Below are positions 42,363 to 51,235 of a stretch of DNA of 64,000 bases, piece by piece. The translations under genes and the position numbers were made by a program. The stretch is from CAMLQK01 sp035690865 (GTDB lineage Bacteria; Patescibacteriota; Saccharimonadia; Saccharimonadales; UBA4665). The stretch's first letter is position 1; each line of letters begins with the position of its first letter. The notes under the pieces are model-generated. The model had not been told where the DNA came from. It did no database searches and saw only the letters and a program-made list of their open reading frames with translations. The DNA lies in NCBI GenBank assembly GCA_035690865.1, contig DASSKE010000002.1:181704-245703 (forward strand), given 5' to 3'.

Positions 42363-43850
42363 ATGAATTGGAAAGTTATTTGGCGGTCGCTGGGCCAGAA
42401 AGATATGCGCAAGCGTATCTTTGCTGTGTTGGGCATTCTGCTTGTATTCCGTGTCCTGTCGCACATTCCGGTGCCACTGAGTGATCCACAGACGTTAAAG
42501 CAGGTGCTTGATAACCTCTTCACCAACGACACGCCGCAGCTTTTGAGCTTCATTAACGTGCTTTCGGGCGGTGCCTTGGCGCACTTTTCGATAATGATTG
42601 CTGGTTTGGGGCCATACATTAACGCTTCAATTATCATGCAATTGCTCACCAAGGCAATTCCACGCCTTGAAGCTTTGCGTAAAGAAGGGGAATACGGCCA
42701 GAAGAAGATCAACCAAATGACCCGTATCCTGACCTTCCCGCTGGCTATCATCCAGTCAATCGGTGCCGTATATCTTATCCGTCAGTCTGCCCAGCAGATC
42801 GGAGGCATTGGAGATATCACCGCCAACGCGTCGATTGCCCAGTGGGTACTTATGATTACTGCACTTACTGCCGGGTCAATGTTGCTCATGTGGCTTGGTG
42901 AACAGGTAACAGAACAGAGCGTCGGCAATGGTATATCATTGCTGATTACGGTAGGTATTGTGAGCCAACTGCCAAGTACTATTAGCAGTGTGGTCGGATC
43001 GGTATTCGATAAAACAAGTCACTGGACAGTATTCGGCCACGAGTTTCTTATGAACAAACAGGCTTTTATTTACAGTATGATCATGCTGGTCATGGTGTTG
43101 GTGACGACCTGGCTTGTCGTAAAGCTTAATGAGGCGTCCCGTAAACTTACGGTGAACTACGCCAAACGCGTACAGGGTAACCGGACATATGGTGGCGTGA
43201 CTACATCACTACCCGTAAAGCTGATTAGCGCCGGCGTTGTGCCTATTATCTTTGCGGTTGCCTTTTTGAGTGTTCCAAGCTTTGCCGGACAGATCCTAAC
43301 TACAAACCATAGCCAGCACTTGCAGCAGATCGGCCAGAACCTGGTGCTATGGTTCCAGCAGCCTACTGCCTCAACATTCGCGGCTGGTGGCTGGGAGCCA
43401 TATATCTACCCCGTAACGTACTTCCTGCTCGTGTTCCTGTTTACGTTCTTTTACACCAGCGTTACCTTCAATAGCAAAGAAATTGCCGAGAACCTGCAAA
43501 AGCAGGGCGGTTTTATCGAGGGTGTGCGCAGTGGCGCCCAGACAGAAAAGTACCTCAGCAAGGTAGTAAATCGTTTGACGCTCTTTGGCGCGCTAAGCCT
43601 TGGCTTGTTGGCTATAACACCGATTATCGCTCAGGTGTTTATGTCTACTAACATTGCCTTGGGCGGGACCAGTATCCTGATTCTGGTAGCAGTTTCGCTC
43701 GAGACATTACGTGCAGTTGAATCTCGTGCGTTAATGATCACCTACGATCAATATTCGCAACCCGATTTCTTCCACGACGACCCCGAAGAAATTACAAGCA
43801 GCAAGAAGCGACGTTTTAGTTTGCTGAAGGTTGCAAGAAAGAACAAATAG
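42363..43850 (+). CDS. secY: Preprotein translocase subunit SecY
   Basis: A 495-residue, ten-helix channel protein. FAVLGILLVFRVLSHIPVPL forms helix 1; the plug region follows with NVLSGGALAHFSIMIAGLGP; INASIIMQLLTKAIPRLEAL marks helix 2-3. The cytoplasmic loop EASRKLTVNYAKRVQGNRTY and NPKEIAE-like FNSKEIAENLQKQGGFIEGV are conserved. The periplasmic loop near 310-340 is long. The adk and map genes that often follow are missing; infA with its own promoter comes next. Confidence 0.98.
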   Translation: MNWKVIWRSLGQKDMRKRIFAVLGILLVFRVLSHIPVPLSDPQTLKQVLDNLFTNDTPQLLSFINVLSGGALAHFSIMIAGLGPYINASIIMQLLTKAIPRLEALRKEGEYGQKKINQMTRILTFPLAIIQSIGAVYLIRQSAQQIGGIGDITANASIAQWVLMITALTAGSMLLMWLGEQVTEQSVGNGISLLITVGIVSQLPSTISSVVGSVFDKTSHWTVFGHEFLMNKQAFIYSMIMLVMVLVTTWLVVKLNEASRKLTVNYAKRVQGNRTYGGVTTSLPVKLISAGVVPIIFAVAFLSVPSFAGQILTTNHSQHLQQIGQNLVLWFQQPTASTFAAGGWEPYIYPVTYFLLVFLFTFFYTSVTFNSKEIAENLQKQGGFIEGVRSGAQTEKYLSKVVNRLTLFGALSLGLLAITPIIAQVFMSTNIALGGTSILILVAVSLETLRAVESRALMITYDQYSQPDFFHDDPEEITSSKKRRFSLLKVARKNK

Positions 43851-43853
43851 TGC

Positions 43854-43882
43854 TTTACACACCACTGTAAAGTGTGTATAAT
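43854..43882 (+). promoter_or_regulatory. infA operon promoter
   Basis: TTTACA at 43854-43859, 17-base spacer, consensus TATAAT at 43877-43882. The start site is expected near 43889, only about 12 bases before the infA ATG. Confidence 0.85.
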
Positions 43883-43901
43883 AGACACGAGTTATATACT
43901 T

Positions 43902-44120
43902 ATGGCCAATAAAGAAGTTATCGAGTTAACGGGAAAGATTATTGAGACCCTGCCGGGTACTCAGTTTGTCGTCGAACTCGAAAACGGCCATAAAGTCATA
44001 GCGCATGTCGCCGGTAAAATGCGAAGGCATTACATTCGCATCGTTCCTGACGACATTGTAGTAGTCGAGTTGACCCCTTACGATCTTACTAAGGGCAGAA
44101 TCGTCTACCGCAAATCATAA
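43902..44120 (+). CDS. infA: Translation initiation factor IF-1
   Basis: A 72-residue OB-fold protein that binds the 30S A site. KEVIELTGKIIETLPGTQFV, ELENGHKVIAHVAGKMRRHY and VVVELTPYDLTKGRIVYR are near-identical to other IF-1 proteins. An in-frame ATG 30 bases upstream overlaps the -10 box and is excluded. The leader is very short and has no Shine-Dalgarno site, so initiation must occur on a nearly leaderless mRNA. Confidence 0.98.
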   Translation: MANKEVIELTGKIIETLPGTQFVVELENGHKVIAHVAGKMRRHYIRIVPDDIVVVELTPYDLTKGRIVYRKS

Positions 44121-44167
44121 CAATATTAAGCAGTGCGTCATGCACATAATTAAGGAGCATGATCCTC

Positions 44168-44302
44168 ATGAGAGTGAGTGCAAGCGTTAAAAAGCGCAGC
44201 AAGAATATTGCCGCTGTACATCGCAAGGGCCGTGTTTACATGGTTCCTATCAACAAAAAGAAATTCCCTCCTGAGAGGCGCCTGAAAGAAAGGCAAGGAT
44301 AG
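44168..44302 (+). CDS. rpmJ: Ribosomal protein L36, zinc-free form
   Basis: A 44-residue protein reading MRVSASVKKRSKNIAAVHRK at the start and ending in PERRLKERQG. It aligns to L36 (MKVRASVKK ... KQRQG) but the zinc ligands (three Cys and one His) are gone; the usual CxxC is SKNI here. An AAGGAG site lies about 13 bases upstream, with a small AGGA/TCCT pairing around it. Position between infA and rpsM is as expected. Confidence 0.93.
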   Translation: MRVSASVKKRSKNIAAVHRKGRVYMVPINKKKFPPERRLKERQG

Positions 44303-44306
44303 AGTT

Positions 44307-44693
44307 ATGGCACGTATTTCTGGTGTAACTATCCCAACCGACAAGCAAGTACACGTTGCTTTGACGTATGTGTACGGTATCGGCCCAAAGACAGCTGGAG
44401 ACATTCTTACAGCTGCTAAAGTTGAGCCAACTGTCCGCGTTAAAGACCTGACTGATGCTGAGATTTCTCGCATCCAGGACTTCATCAACGAAAACTACAC
44501 CGTAGAAGGTGAGTTGCAGCGTATTGTCGCAAGCAACATTAAGCGCTTGAAGGACATCAACGCGTATCGTGGTCTGCGCCACAAGGCAAATCTGCCAAGT
44601 CGCGGCCAACGTACTAAAACTAACGCCCGCACACGGCGCGGCCGCAAACTGACCGTTGGCGGTACCGCTAAGAAGACACCTTCTAAGACGTAG
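44307..44693 (+). CDS. rpsM: Ribosomal protein S13
   Basis: A 128-residue S13. MARISGVTIPTDKQVHVALT, YVYGIGPKTAGDILTAAKVE and GLRHKANLPSRGQRTKTNAR are hallmarks; the basic tail reaches the P-site tRNA. AAGGA site; four bases after rpmJ. Confidence 0.98.
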   Translation: MARISGVTIPTDKQVHVALTYVYGIGPKTAGDILTAAKVEPTVRVKDLTDAEISRIQDFINENYTVEGELQRIVASNIKRLKDINAYRGLRHKANLPSRGQRTKTNARTRRGRKLTVGGTAKKTPSKT

Positions 44694-44709
44694 GATGAGG
44701 TTATAGATA

Positions 44710-45102
44710 ATGGCAGACGCAACTCAATCAAAGAAGAAGAAAGCAAAGCGCTCGGTCTCTCATGGCCAGGTTCACGTTTTAGCAACCTTCAACAACACAA
44801 TCGTTACTTTTACTGACAGCAAGGGTGGTGCTTTGACCGCTGCGAGCGCAGGTGGCTGCGGCTTCCGCGGCTCTAAAAAAGGCACTGCATATGCAGCACA
44901 AGTAGCTGCTGAAAAGGCCGGTCAAGCTGCAAAGCAGCTCCATGGCTTCAGTAAAGCTGACGTATACATTAAGGGTGTTGGCCTTGGCCGTGACGCAGCA
45001 GTCCGTGCTCTTGGCTCACTCGATATTCAAGTAGAAAGCATCAAAGATGTAACCGGCGTGGCGCACGGTGGTGTTCGCCCTAAGAAGGCACGTCGCATTT
45101 AA
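44710..45102 (+). CDS. rpsK: Ribosomal protein S11
   Basis: A 130-residue S11 on the 30S platform. GQVHVLATFNNTIVTFTDSK, GFRGSKKGTAYAAQVAAEKA and the C-terminal VTGVAHGGVRPKKARRI are typical. Confidence 0.98.
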   Translation: MADATQSKKKKAKRSVSHGQVHVLATFNNTIVTFTDSKGGALTAASAGGCGFRGSKKGTAYAAQVAAEKAGQAAKQLHGFSKADVYIKGVGLGRDAAVRALGSLDIQVESIKDVTGVAHGGVRPKKARRI

Positions 45103-45118
45103 GGGTTAAGGTAAAGAT

Positions 45119-45736
45119 ATGGCACGAGATACACACTCAATTGTTAAGATGTCCCGCCGCGAAGGCTACGCCCTGCACCCTAAGGCGCACAAAGCCCTCG
45201 TTAAGCGAACTACAGCCCCTGGACAGGCTGCAAACAGCCGGATGCGTAATAAGCCTAGCCAATACAGCTTGCAATTACGCGAAAAGCAAAAAGTTAAGCG
45301 CCTTTATGGTTTGCTTGAACGTCAGTTCAGCAACCTTATGAAGGAAGCTACCCGTCGTCAAGGTCAGTCAGGTGAGAACCTGCTGCAGCTGCTTGAGCAG
45401 CGCCTAGATAACGCTGTGTACCGCGCAGGTTTTGCGCCTTCACGCCGCGCTGCACGTCAGCTGGTTACACACGGTCACTTTATGCTCAACGGTCGCCGCG
45501 TTGACATTCCTTCAATCCGTTTGCGCGTTGGCGACGAATTTGTTGTGCGTGAGCACAGCAATGGCACCGAATATTTCAAGAAGCTTGATGATGTGAGCCC
45601 AGCTCCTTCAACTACTCCCGCTTGGTTAAAGGTTGACCGCAAGAGCCGTAAGGCTGTTGTAAAGAGTCTGCCAACCCGTGAGGATGCTGAGCCAGAAATC
45701 AAAGAGCAGTTAATCGTGGAATACTACTCACGCTAA
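45119..45736 (+). CDS. rpsD: Ribosomal protein S4, zinc-free form
   Basis: A 205-residue primary 16S-binding protein. The N-terminal region (VKMSRREGYALHPKAHKALV) lacks the cysteine zinc finger found in the C+ form. QYSLQLREKQKVKRLYGLLE and the S4 domain FAPSRRAARQLVTHGHFMLN with GRRVDIPSIRLRVGD follow. In some bacteria S4 represses this operon. Confidence 0.97.
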   Translation: MARDTHSIVKMSRREGYALHPKAHKALVKRTTAPGQAANSRMRNKPSQYSLQLREKQKVKRLYGLLERQFSNLMKEATRRQGQSGENLLQLLEQRLDNAVYRAGFAPSRRAARQLVTHGHFMLNGRRVDIPSIRLRVGDEFVVREHSNGTEYFKKLDDVSPAPSTTPAWLKVDRKSRKAVVKSLPTREDAEPEIKEQLIVEYYSR

Positions 45737-45752
45737 GGGAGGATGAGCTAGA

Positions 45753-46709
45753 ATGTCAAAAATGATTCACACACCAGGAGTTGTAACCGTTGATGATCAC
45801 GGTGCTACTAGCAGCACTTTCGTGATTGAGCCACTGCACAGTGGCTACGGTATGACTCTCGGTAACAGCATCCGCCGTGTATTGCTTTCGAGCATCTCTG
45901 GCGCTGCTGTAACCAGCTTTAAGATCGAAGGCGTAACCCACGAGTTCACTACTGTTCCTGGCGTTAAGGAAGATGTCGTTGACATCATGTTGAACCTTAA
46001 GGGCGTTCGCTTCCGTATTTACGGCAATGACGTACAAGAGCTACGTATCGTTAAGAAGGGCAAGGGCGCTGTTACCGCTAAAGACATTCAGGTTAACGCC
46101 GATGTTGAAGTAGTCAACCCTGAGCACCACATTGCTACACTTGACGACGACAAAGCAGAGTTCGTTCTCGACATGGTTGTCGAAACTGGTCGCGGTTACC
46201 GCACTATTGAAGAGGGCTCAGAAAAGAAAGCCAGCGACATGATTGCCGTTGACGCAGCATTCAGCCCAGTAACACGCGTTCGCTACAAGGTAGAGAACAC
46301 TCGTGTTGGCCAAATGACTGACCTCGACAAGTTGCTTATTACTGTTGAAACCGACGGCACTATTTCGCCTCGCGACGCGTTTGAAGAAGCTTCGGCTATC
46401 CTGGTTAACCAGTACACTGCTTTAGCTGGCAAGACTCGCGTTGAGTCTGGCGAACAGCTTATGGCACATGGTACAGCAAGTGTTGCCGGTCATGCTGCAA
46501 GCGAAAATGCCGACGAACCTGCCGCCCTCAGCACTTCTATCGAAGACTTAAACCTTTCTGCTCGCACTACGAATGCGCTCATCAACAACGACATCCACAC
46601 TATTAAGGATTTGTTCAGCTTGAGCGATGCAGAGTTGCGTGACCTCAAAGGCTTCGGTAGCAAGGCATTAGACGAAGTTAAAGAAAAGTTAGCGGAGCTG
46701 GAGCTCTAA
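45753..46709 (+). CDS. rpoA: DNA-directed RNA polymerase alpha subunit
   Basis: A 318-residue alpha subunit. The assembly domain shows PLHSGYGMTLGNSIRRVLLS and GVTHEFTTVPGVKEDVVDIM. After an acidic linker (about 235-250) the C-terminal domain (SIEDLNLSARTTNALINNDI, then LKGFGSKALDEVKEKL) keeps the fold that contacts UP elements and regulators. GGGAGGA site. It lies in the usual place between rpsD and rplQ. Confidence 0.98.
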   Translation: MSKMIHTPGVVTVDDHGATSSTFVIEPLHSGYGMTLGNSIRRVLLSSISGAAVTSFKIEGVTHEFTTVPGVKEDVVDIMLNLKGVRFRIYGNDVQELRIVKKGKGAVTAKDIQVNADVEVVNPEHHIATLDDDKAEFVLDMVVETGRGYRTIEEGSEKKASDMIAVDAAFSPVTRVRYKVENTRVGQMTDLDKLLITVETDGTISPRDAFEEASAILVNQYTALAGKTRVESGEQLMAHGTASVAGHAASENADEPAALSTSIEDLNLSARTTNALINNDIHTIKDLFSLSDAELRDLKGFGSKALDEVKEKLAELEL

Positions 46710-46710
46710 T

Positions 46711-47166
46711 ATGCATCGACACGGATATAAAGGCCGAAAACTGCACCGCGAGCGCGACCAACGTGAAGCGCTTATCAAGGGACTTGCAGATTCGCTGGTC
46801 AAGTATGGCACAATCGAAACTACACTCCCTAAGGCCAAAGAAGTGGTGCCTTATATTGAAAAATTAATTACCAAGGCTAAAAAGGGCGATCTTCATAACC
46901 GCCGTCAGGTTATCAGTGGTCTACAGACTATTGAGAGCGCACACAAGCTAGTTGACGAGATTGCTCCTAAGCTTAAGGGTCGCGTAAGTGGTCACGTTCG
47001 CATTGAGCGTACTCGCTTGCGTCGTGGTGACAACGCCCAGTTGGCACGCATCAGCTTTGTTGATGATATCACCAGCGCTCCTGTAGCCAAGCCTGTCGCC
47101 GAAGAGAAGCCAAAGGCAGCTGCTAAAAAACCAGTCGCCAAAAAGGCCGAAAAGGAGACTAAATAA
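46711..47166 (+). CDS. rplQ: Ribosomal protein L17
   Basis: A 151-residue L17. MHRHGYKGRKLHRERDQREA and the LADSLVKYGTIETTLPKAKE helix are typical. The C-terminal 35 residues are an Ala/Lys-rich extension (AAAKKPVAKKAEKETK), seen often in actinobacteria-like L17. TAATG overlap with rplM. Confidence 0.97.
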   Translation: MHRHGYKGRKLHRERDQREALIKGLADSLVKYGTIETTLPKAKEVVPYIEKLITKAKKGDLHNRRQVISGLQTIESAHKLVDEIAPKLKGRVSGHVRIERTRLRRGDNAQLARISFVDDITSAPVAKPVAEEKPKAAAKKPVAKKAEKETK

Positions 47167-47606
47167 TGAAGACTTACAGCGCTAAGCCAAGCGACGTAAC
47201 TCGCAAATGGTACATTGTTGATGCTTCTGAAGCTCCTCTGGGCCGTGTTGCTACTAAAGTTGCAACCTTGTTGACTGGTAAGGGTAAGCCTACCTTTACT
47301 CATCACATTGACACCGGTGATTATGTTATTGTCATCAACGCCAAGAACCTCGTTGTTACTGGCGACAAAATGACCGACAAGAAATACTACCACCACAGTC
47401 ACTTCCCAGGCGGTCTTAAAGAAGCCAGCCTGAAGGACAAGATGGAAAGCGATCCTACATTTGCTTTACACCATGCCATTCGTGGCATGCTTCCTGTGAA
47501 CAAGCTGCGCGACGCCCGTCTCGATCGACTCAAGATCTACGCTGACGCTGAACACAAGCATGATGCACAGAAGCCAGTAGTGATTTCAGTAAAGGAAGGT
47601 AAGTAA
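47166..47606 (+). CDS. rplM: Ribosomal protein L13
   Basis: A 146-residue L13. TYSAKPSDVTRKWYIVDASE, PLGRVATKVATLLTGKGKPT and YYHHSHFPGGLKEASLKDKM identify it. AAGGAG site. Followed after one base by rpsI, the common L13-S9 pair. Confidence 0.98.
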   Translation: MKTYSAKPSDVTRKWYIVDASEAPLGRVATKVATLLTGKGKPTFTHHIDTGDYVIVINAKNLVVTGDKMTDKKYYHHSHFPGGLKEASLKDKMESDPTFALHHAIRGMLPVNKLRDARLDRLKIYADAEHKHDAQKPVVISVKEGK

Positions 47607-47607
47607 T

Positions 47608-48006
47608 ATGGCAGCTCACAGCTACTTTTACGCTCTTGGCCGTCGGAAAAGCTCTACTGCTCGTGTTCGTTTACAGAGCGGTAAAGGCTCTATCACGGTT
47701 AACGACAAGCCTGCAGCTGAGTACTTTGCAGACAGCAAGTACCTGCTTAGCGAGCTAAACCAGCCATTTGTTGCTCTGCAGCAAGAGAACAAGTACGACA
47801 TTACCGTACGTGTTTCTGGCGGTGGTCATGCTGGCCAGGTTGACGCCATTCGTTTGGGCATTGCCAAAGCCTTGGCAATCATGAACGAAGACCTCAAGAG
47901 CACCTTGAAGCGTGCTGACTTGCTCGGTCGTGACCCACGTGAGAAAGAACGCAAGAAGTTCGGCCTCAAGGGCGCCCGCAAGCAGCGTCAGTTCACCAAG
48001 CGTTAG
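47608..48006 (+). CDS. rpsI: Ribosomal protein S9
   Basis: A 132-residue S9. YALGRRKSSTARVRLQSGKG, the central VSGGGHAGQVDAIRLGIAKA and the C-terminal LKGARKQRQFTKR, whose last arginine touches P-site tRNA, are intact. Last gene of the ribosomal block; a terminator follows. Confidence 0.98.
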   Translation: MAAHSYFYALGRRKSSTARVRLQSGKGSITVNDKPAAEYFADSKYLLSELNQPFVALQQENKYDITVRVSGGGHAGQVDAIRLGIAKALAIMNEDLKSTLKRADLLGRDPREKERKKFGLKGARKQRQFTKR

Positions 48007-48027
48007 TACAGCACGTACGAAACGATC

Positions 48028-48064
48028 AAAATACCCTGGATGTTCTCTATCCGGGGTATTTTTT
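48028..48064 (+). terminator. Terminator at the end of the ribosomal block
   Basis: AAAATACCCTGGAT, seven-base loop, ATCCGGGGTATTTT and further T residues (one G-U pair). The opposite strand also has a T-rich end, so it may serve the convergent HExxH gene too. Confidence 0.88.
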
Positions 48065-49112
48065 ATGCATATATTTTATGCATGGCACTAATGGCGACCT
48101 GCACTTGTTCATCGTCGAGGTTAGGCCCTACGCGCTGTATAATCTCTTTATCCGTGCCAAATGTCTTGCGGCGACGCATCATTTCTGCAGCAGAAAGAGT
48201 GAGGGCAATCCCCATGGAGTGATGTCTTTGGGCACGATGCATTGTTATGTCTGCTTCATCAAGATAGTCCCCAAAGAGGTCAGCAGAATTCTTGCGTCGT
48301 ACAAGTCGGCGCAGGGCGCGCTCGTTGGCCACACCCCGGTCACCTGCAAATGCCTGGCTGAATTCAAGCGTGTTTACATGTGCAGCGGTTAGTGTTTCTT
48401 CTAAGAGTATGGTGTGGCCAATATACGTAGAAAGGTTAGCTTCGTTGCGGAGTGCGCGAGTCAAGTATTCAGCACCTGCTTCGTTAAGATAGTGACGGTA
48501 GAATGTGCCAGCGAGATGAAGGAATTCGTGGGTGGCAATTCCTTGTGTAAATTCAGCCGTAAAGCGTACGACGCCGTACTTAGAATATGCATTTGCAGTG
48601 TCGGTGGCTGTGCTGAGCGGCCCGTCTATAAATAGCGTGGCGTCTCGGCCATTTTTATGCCAATGTTTTAAGAGCCTGGGCGAAATGCGACCATCCGCCA
48701 CACCTTCTTCCAGATCAGAAGTAAACTCTTCATGCGCATCAAGGAGCCAAGGTCCATGCTGTTCATTTTGAGCATGCATTTCGTCGAGATTCCATTGCAT
48801 AAGAGCTTGGTGCTGCTCATCTGTGGCACCACCACACTCGGGAGCGGTCGAAAGCCACTGACTCCATGTGGCTCCATTGGCCATGGTATCACGCAACGGG
48901 CCAGGAGGAGGCGTCTTTGCAAGTGATTCGTCAATTGCCTCGGCAATATGTGGGTATTGGCTCAAGGCTTTTCGAAGCAAGGTAGGACTCACAAAGTTAT
49001 TGAATGGCGTGTTAATACGTACGCGCGGCGGCAGATGAGCAGGGTCTTTGGTGGCGATAACACCACCGAAAGCAAAACGAGGTAGCTCAGCGGGTGGCAC
49101 GAGTCGCGGCAT
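48063..49112 (-). CDS. HExxH-motif protein, putative metalloprotease (copy 2)
   Basis: A 349-residue protein with ATHEFLHLAGTF near residue 194, the HExxH zinc-protease motif, followed after 11 residues by NEAGAEYLTRAL, where an acidic residue could be the third ligand as in gluzincin-type enzymes. It begins MPRLVPPAELPRFAFGG and shares this start and the overall layout with the gene before it, so the two are tandem paralogues. No signal peptide is seen; the protein would be cytosolic or exported by an unusual route. Its ATG overlaps the stop of the upstream copy (TAATG). Confidence 0.65.
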   Translation of the reverse strand: MPRLVPPAELPRFAFGGVIATKDPAHLPPRVRINTPFNNFVSPTLLRKALSQYPHIAEAIDESLAKTPPPGPLRDTMANGATWSQWLSTAPECGGATDEQHQALMQWNLDEMHAQNEQHGPWLLDAHEEFTSDLEEGVADGRISPRLLKHWHKNGRDATLFIDGPLSTATDTANAYSKYGVVRFTAEFTQGIATHEFLHLAGTFYRHYLNEAGAEYLTRALRNEANLSTYIGHTILLEETLTAAHVNTLEFSQAFAGDRGVANERALRRLVRRKNSADLFGDYLDEADITMHRAQRHHSMGIALTLSAAEMMRRRKTFGTDKEIIQRVGPNLDDEQVQVAISAMHKIYA

Positions 49113-50230
49113 TATGTTTCCCTACAATGGGGGCCAGCCGGACTAGGGGTGGCGTACAATGCTTCGACTTGCTGGCTGATTTGCACCATCGCCTGTTCGT
49201 CAGCATCGGGCAGGCGCTCACGCATAATAGCTTGGTAATCTTTGCCGGTGGCGAGATGCATCGCTTGCAAACCCGTAAAGAACATCCTAAGGTTTGGCTC
49301 GCACGCCTGTTGCGTATGGAGACGCTTCATCTCCTTCTTGGTCCACGAAATATGATCGCCCAGAGCATTATATCCCAGACGCCTGCGAACAAGTCGCGTC
49401 AGGCGTAGCTCGTTGCTCCGTTCAAAACGGCCACAGAAAATCTCGGAGAGAAGGTCACTCTGTATAGCTGATTGCGCTAATATCTGGGCTATGAGCTCTT
49501 CGTGTAAAAGATAGTCGTTCTGCCCTTGCACTTCGGGCTGAATAGCTTTTGTCAGAATATTGGTTGCCGGCTCTTCAAGGCAATGTGCGGCAAAACCACC
49601 CAAAAAATGAGTACACTCGTGGCCAATAATATCGCGGTTCTGGTGATAACCCCGCACAATCTGAAGTATTTTACTCTTTTTGAAGGCTGTGCCGCCTATG
49701 CCGGGGCGTGTATCGAGTGGCCCAGGGCAAAAGACTCGCACTGCACCTTGAATGCCTCGCCATACGGTCTGCATGCGGGGCGCAATACGTCCATCTGCTA
49801 CGGCATCATCGAGACATTCATCGAAGCGAGAGATTCTTTCTAATATAGCTGGGCCGCATTCTTCCGTATCCGTAATACTCTTTTCGAGGTTCCAAGCTAA
49901 TAAGGCGCGTCTGTCAGATGGCGTCGCGCCGCCATCTTCTGGCAGCTTCGCGAGCCACTCCGTCCAGGGCAGGGCGTTACTAGCGCGGATGTCCTCCGGC
50001 GGAGGAGTAATGCGCAGCGATTCATCAAGGCCGATAAAAGACGTAAAGGCCTTGCGCGCCATTCCCCGGCGGAGCATTGCGTCGGTGCGATAAATATTAT
50101 AAGGAGGGCGCGGCAGCTTAATAGTCATTGCGGCATATATCATGGTATTCTGCACAATCGAAGGGGCTTCAACTAAGTCGGTACCGAAAGCAAAGGAGCG
50201 TAGTTCGTCAGGGGTTGCAAGCCTGGGCAT
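49112..50230 (-). CDS. HExxH-motif protein, putative metalloprotease (copy 1)
   Basis: A 372-residue paralogue of the next gene. Its N-terminus MPRLATPDELRSFAFG, a central WTEWLAKLPEDGGAT block (compare WSQWLSTAPECGGAT in copy 2) and ADGRIAPRM (compare ADGRISPRL) are shared. The zinc motif reads IIGHECTHFLGGF near residue 203, followed by CLEEPATNIL. The family is not one I recognise. The two copies diverge widely outside the shared blocks, so the duplication is old. Transcribed first in a two-gene minus-strand unit, divergent from the rRNA methylase gene. Confidence 0.65.
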   Translation of the reverse strand: MPRLATPDELRSFAFGTDLVEAPSIVQNTMIYAAMTIKLPRPPYNIYRTDAMLRRGMARKAFTSFIGLDESLRITPPPEDIRASNALPWTEWLAKLPEDGGATPSDRRALLAWNLEKSITDTEECGPAILERISRFDECLDDAVADGRIAPRMQTVWRGIQGAVRVFCPGPLDTRPGIGGTAFKKSKILQIVRGYHQNRDIIGHECTHFLGGFAAHCLEEPATNILTKAIQPEVQGQNDYLLHEELIAQILAQSAIQSDLLSEIFCGRFERSNELRLTRLVRRRLGYNALGDHISWTKKEMKRLHTQQACEPNLRMFFTGLQAMHLATGKDYQAIMRERLPDADEQAMVQISQQVEALYATPSPAGPHCRET

Positions 50231-50251
50231 TGAACTAGTTTACCATACTAG

Positions 50252-50267
50252 TATAATCTTTTATACT
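50252..50267 (+). promoter_or_regulatory. Promoter of the RsmF-like gene
   Basis: Two candidate -10 boxes: TATAAT at 50252-50257, with TTGAAC 16 bases upstream of it, and TATACT at 50262-50267, 10 bases before the ATG. Either gives a leader of 4-14 bases without a Shine-Dalgarno site. Confidence 0.5.
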
Positions 50268-50277
50268 TATAGGCAAC

Positions 50278-51231
50278 ATGGCCAAACAGATTGACAAGAC
50301 CGAAACAAAGCGAGCGACCTGGATTGCGCGCACGGCAAGTGCTTTAAACCTTTCCGAACCACAAACCCGTGAATTATTAGAGATACCACGGCAGCAAAGC
50401 ATCCGGATCAATACACTTCGCGATGACGATCATGACACACTTACAAAACTGGAAGAGCAGGGCGTTATTGGCGGAGCCTTTGAGTGGGCGCCAAATGGCT
50501 ATGAGCTATGCGTTCCCGTGCAGGAGATTCGAGATAATCCGTTGGTACTAGAGGGAAAGGTGTTTATTCAGAATGCTGCTAGTTGGCTCCCCGTTCTGGC
50601 ATTGGCCCCAAAGGCAGGTGAACGTATTCTCGATGTGTGTGCAGCACCAGGCGGCAAAACCAGTCACATTGCTGCGCTTACCAATAATCAGGCAGAGCTA
50701 TGGGCAAACGACAATTCCCGCGCTCGTTTAGCAAAGATGCGAGCAAACTTTGACCGCCTCGGCGTGCATTCTGTTAACACAACTCTTTACGATGGCACGC
50801 AGCTTTCCCGGAAGCTACAGGGCCAACAATTTGATAGGATACTCCTGGATGCGCCTTGCAGCGGAGAAGGCATGATGCAGCTGGGCGTGGCAAAAGATTT
50901 TGCGACATGGTCGGTTGCTCATATTAAGCGGCTGCAACACCTCCAAAAGCAACTTATTATGCAGGCTTGGCAACTGCTTAAACCTGGCGGAACATTGGTG
51001 TATAGCACCTGCACGATGGCCCCCGAAGAGAATGAAGCAGTCATCAGCTATCTACTTAAACGCGCCGACGATGCAACGGTGCAGCCGCTTTCTTTTATAC
51101 TGCCAAATATCACAAAGCCTGTCATGCATTGGAACGGACGGGATTTTGATACTCGTGTCGGAGGATGTCTGCGTCTCAAGCCAAGCAAGAATATCGAAGC
51201 GTTCTTCGTTTGCAAACTCCAGAAGATATAG
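50278..51231 (+). CDS. RsmF/RsmB-type rRNA m5C methyltransferase
   Basis: A 317-residue NOL1/NOP2/Sun-family enzyme. SAM motif ILDVCAAPGGKTSHIAAL (about 117-134), NDNSRARLAKMRANFDRLGV, the catalytic-cysteine motif LLDAPCSGEGMMQL (about 190) and the second cysteine STCTMAPEENEAV (about 243-255) are all present. Such enzymes make 5-methylcytosine in rRNA or tRNA. The short length, with no RNA-binding PUA or NusB domain, leaves the target base open. Confidence 0.88.
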   Translation: MAKQIDKTETKRATWIARTASALNLSEPQTRELLEIPRQQSIRINTLRDDDHDTLTKLEEQGVIGGAFEWAPNGYELCVPVQEIRDNPLVLEGKVFIQNAASWLPVLALAPKAGERILDVCAAPGGKTSHIAALTNNQAELWANDNSRARLAKMRANFDRLGVHSVNTTLYDGTQLSRKLQGQQFDRILLDAPCSGEGMMQLGVAKDFATWSVAHIKRLQHLQKQLIMQAWQLLKPGGTLVYSTCTMAPEENEAVISYLLKRADDATVQPLSFILPNITKPVMHWNGRDFDTRVGGCLRLKPSKNIEAFFVCKLQKI

Positions 51232-51235
51232 TTTT

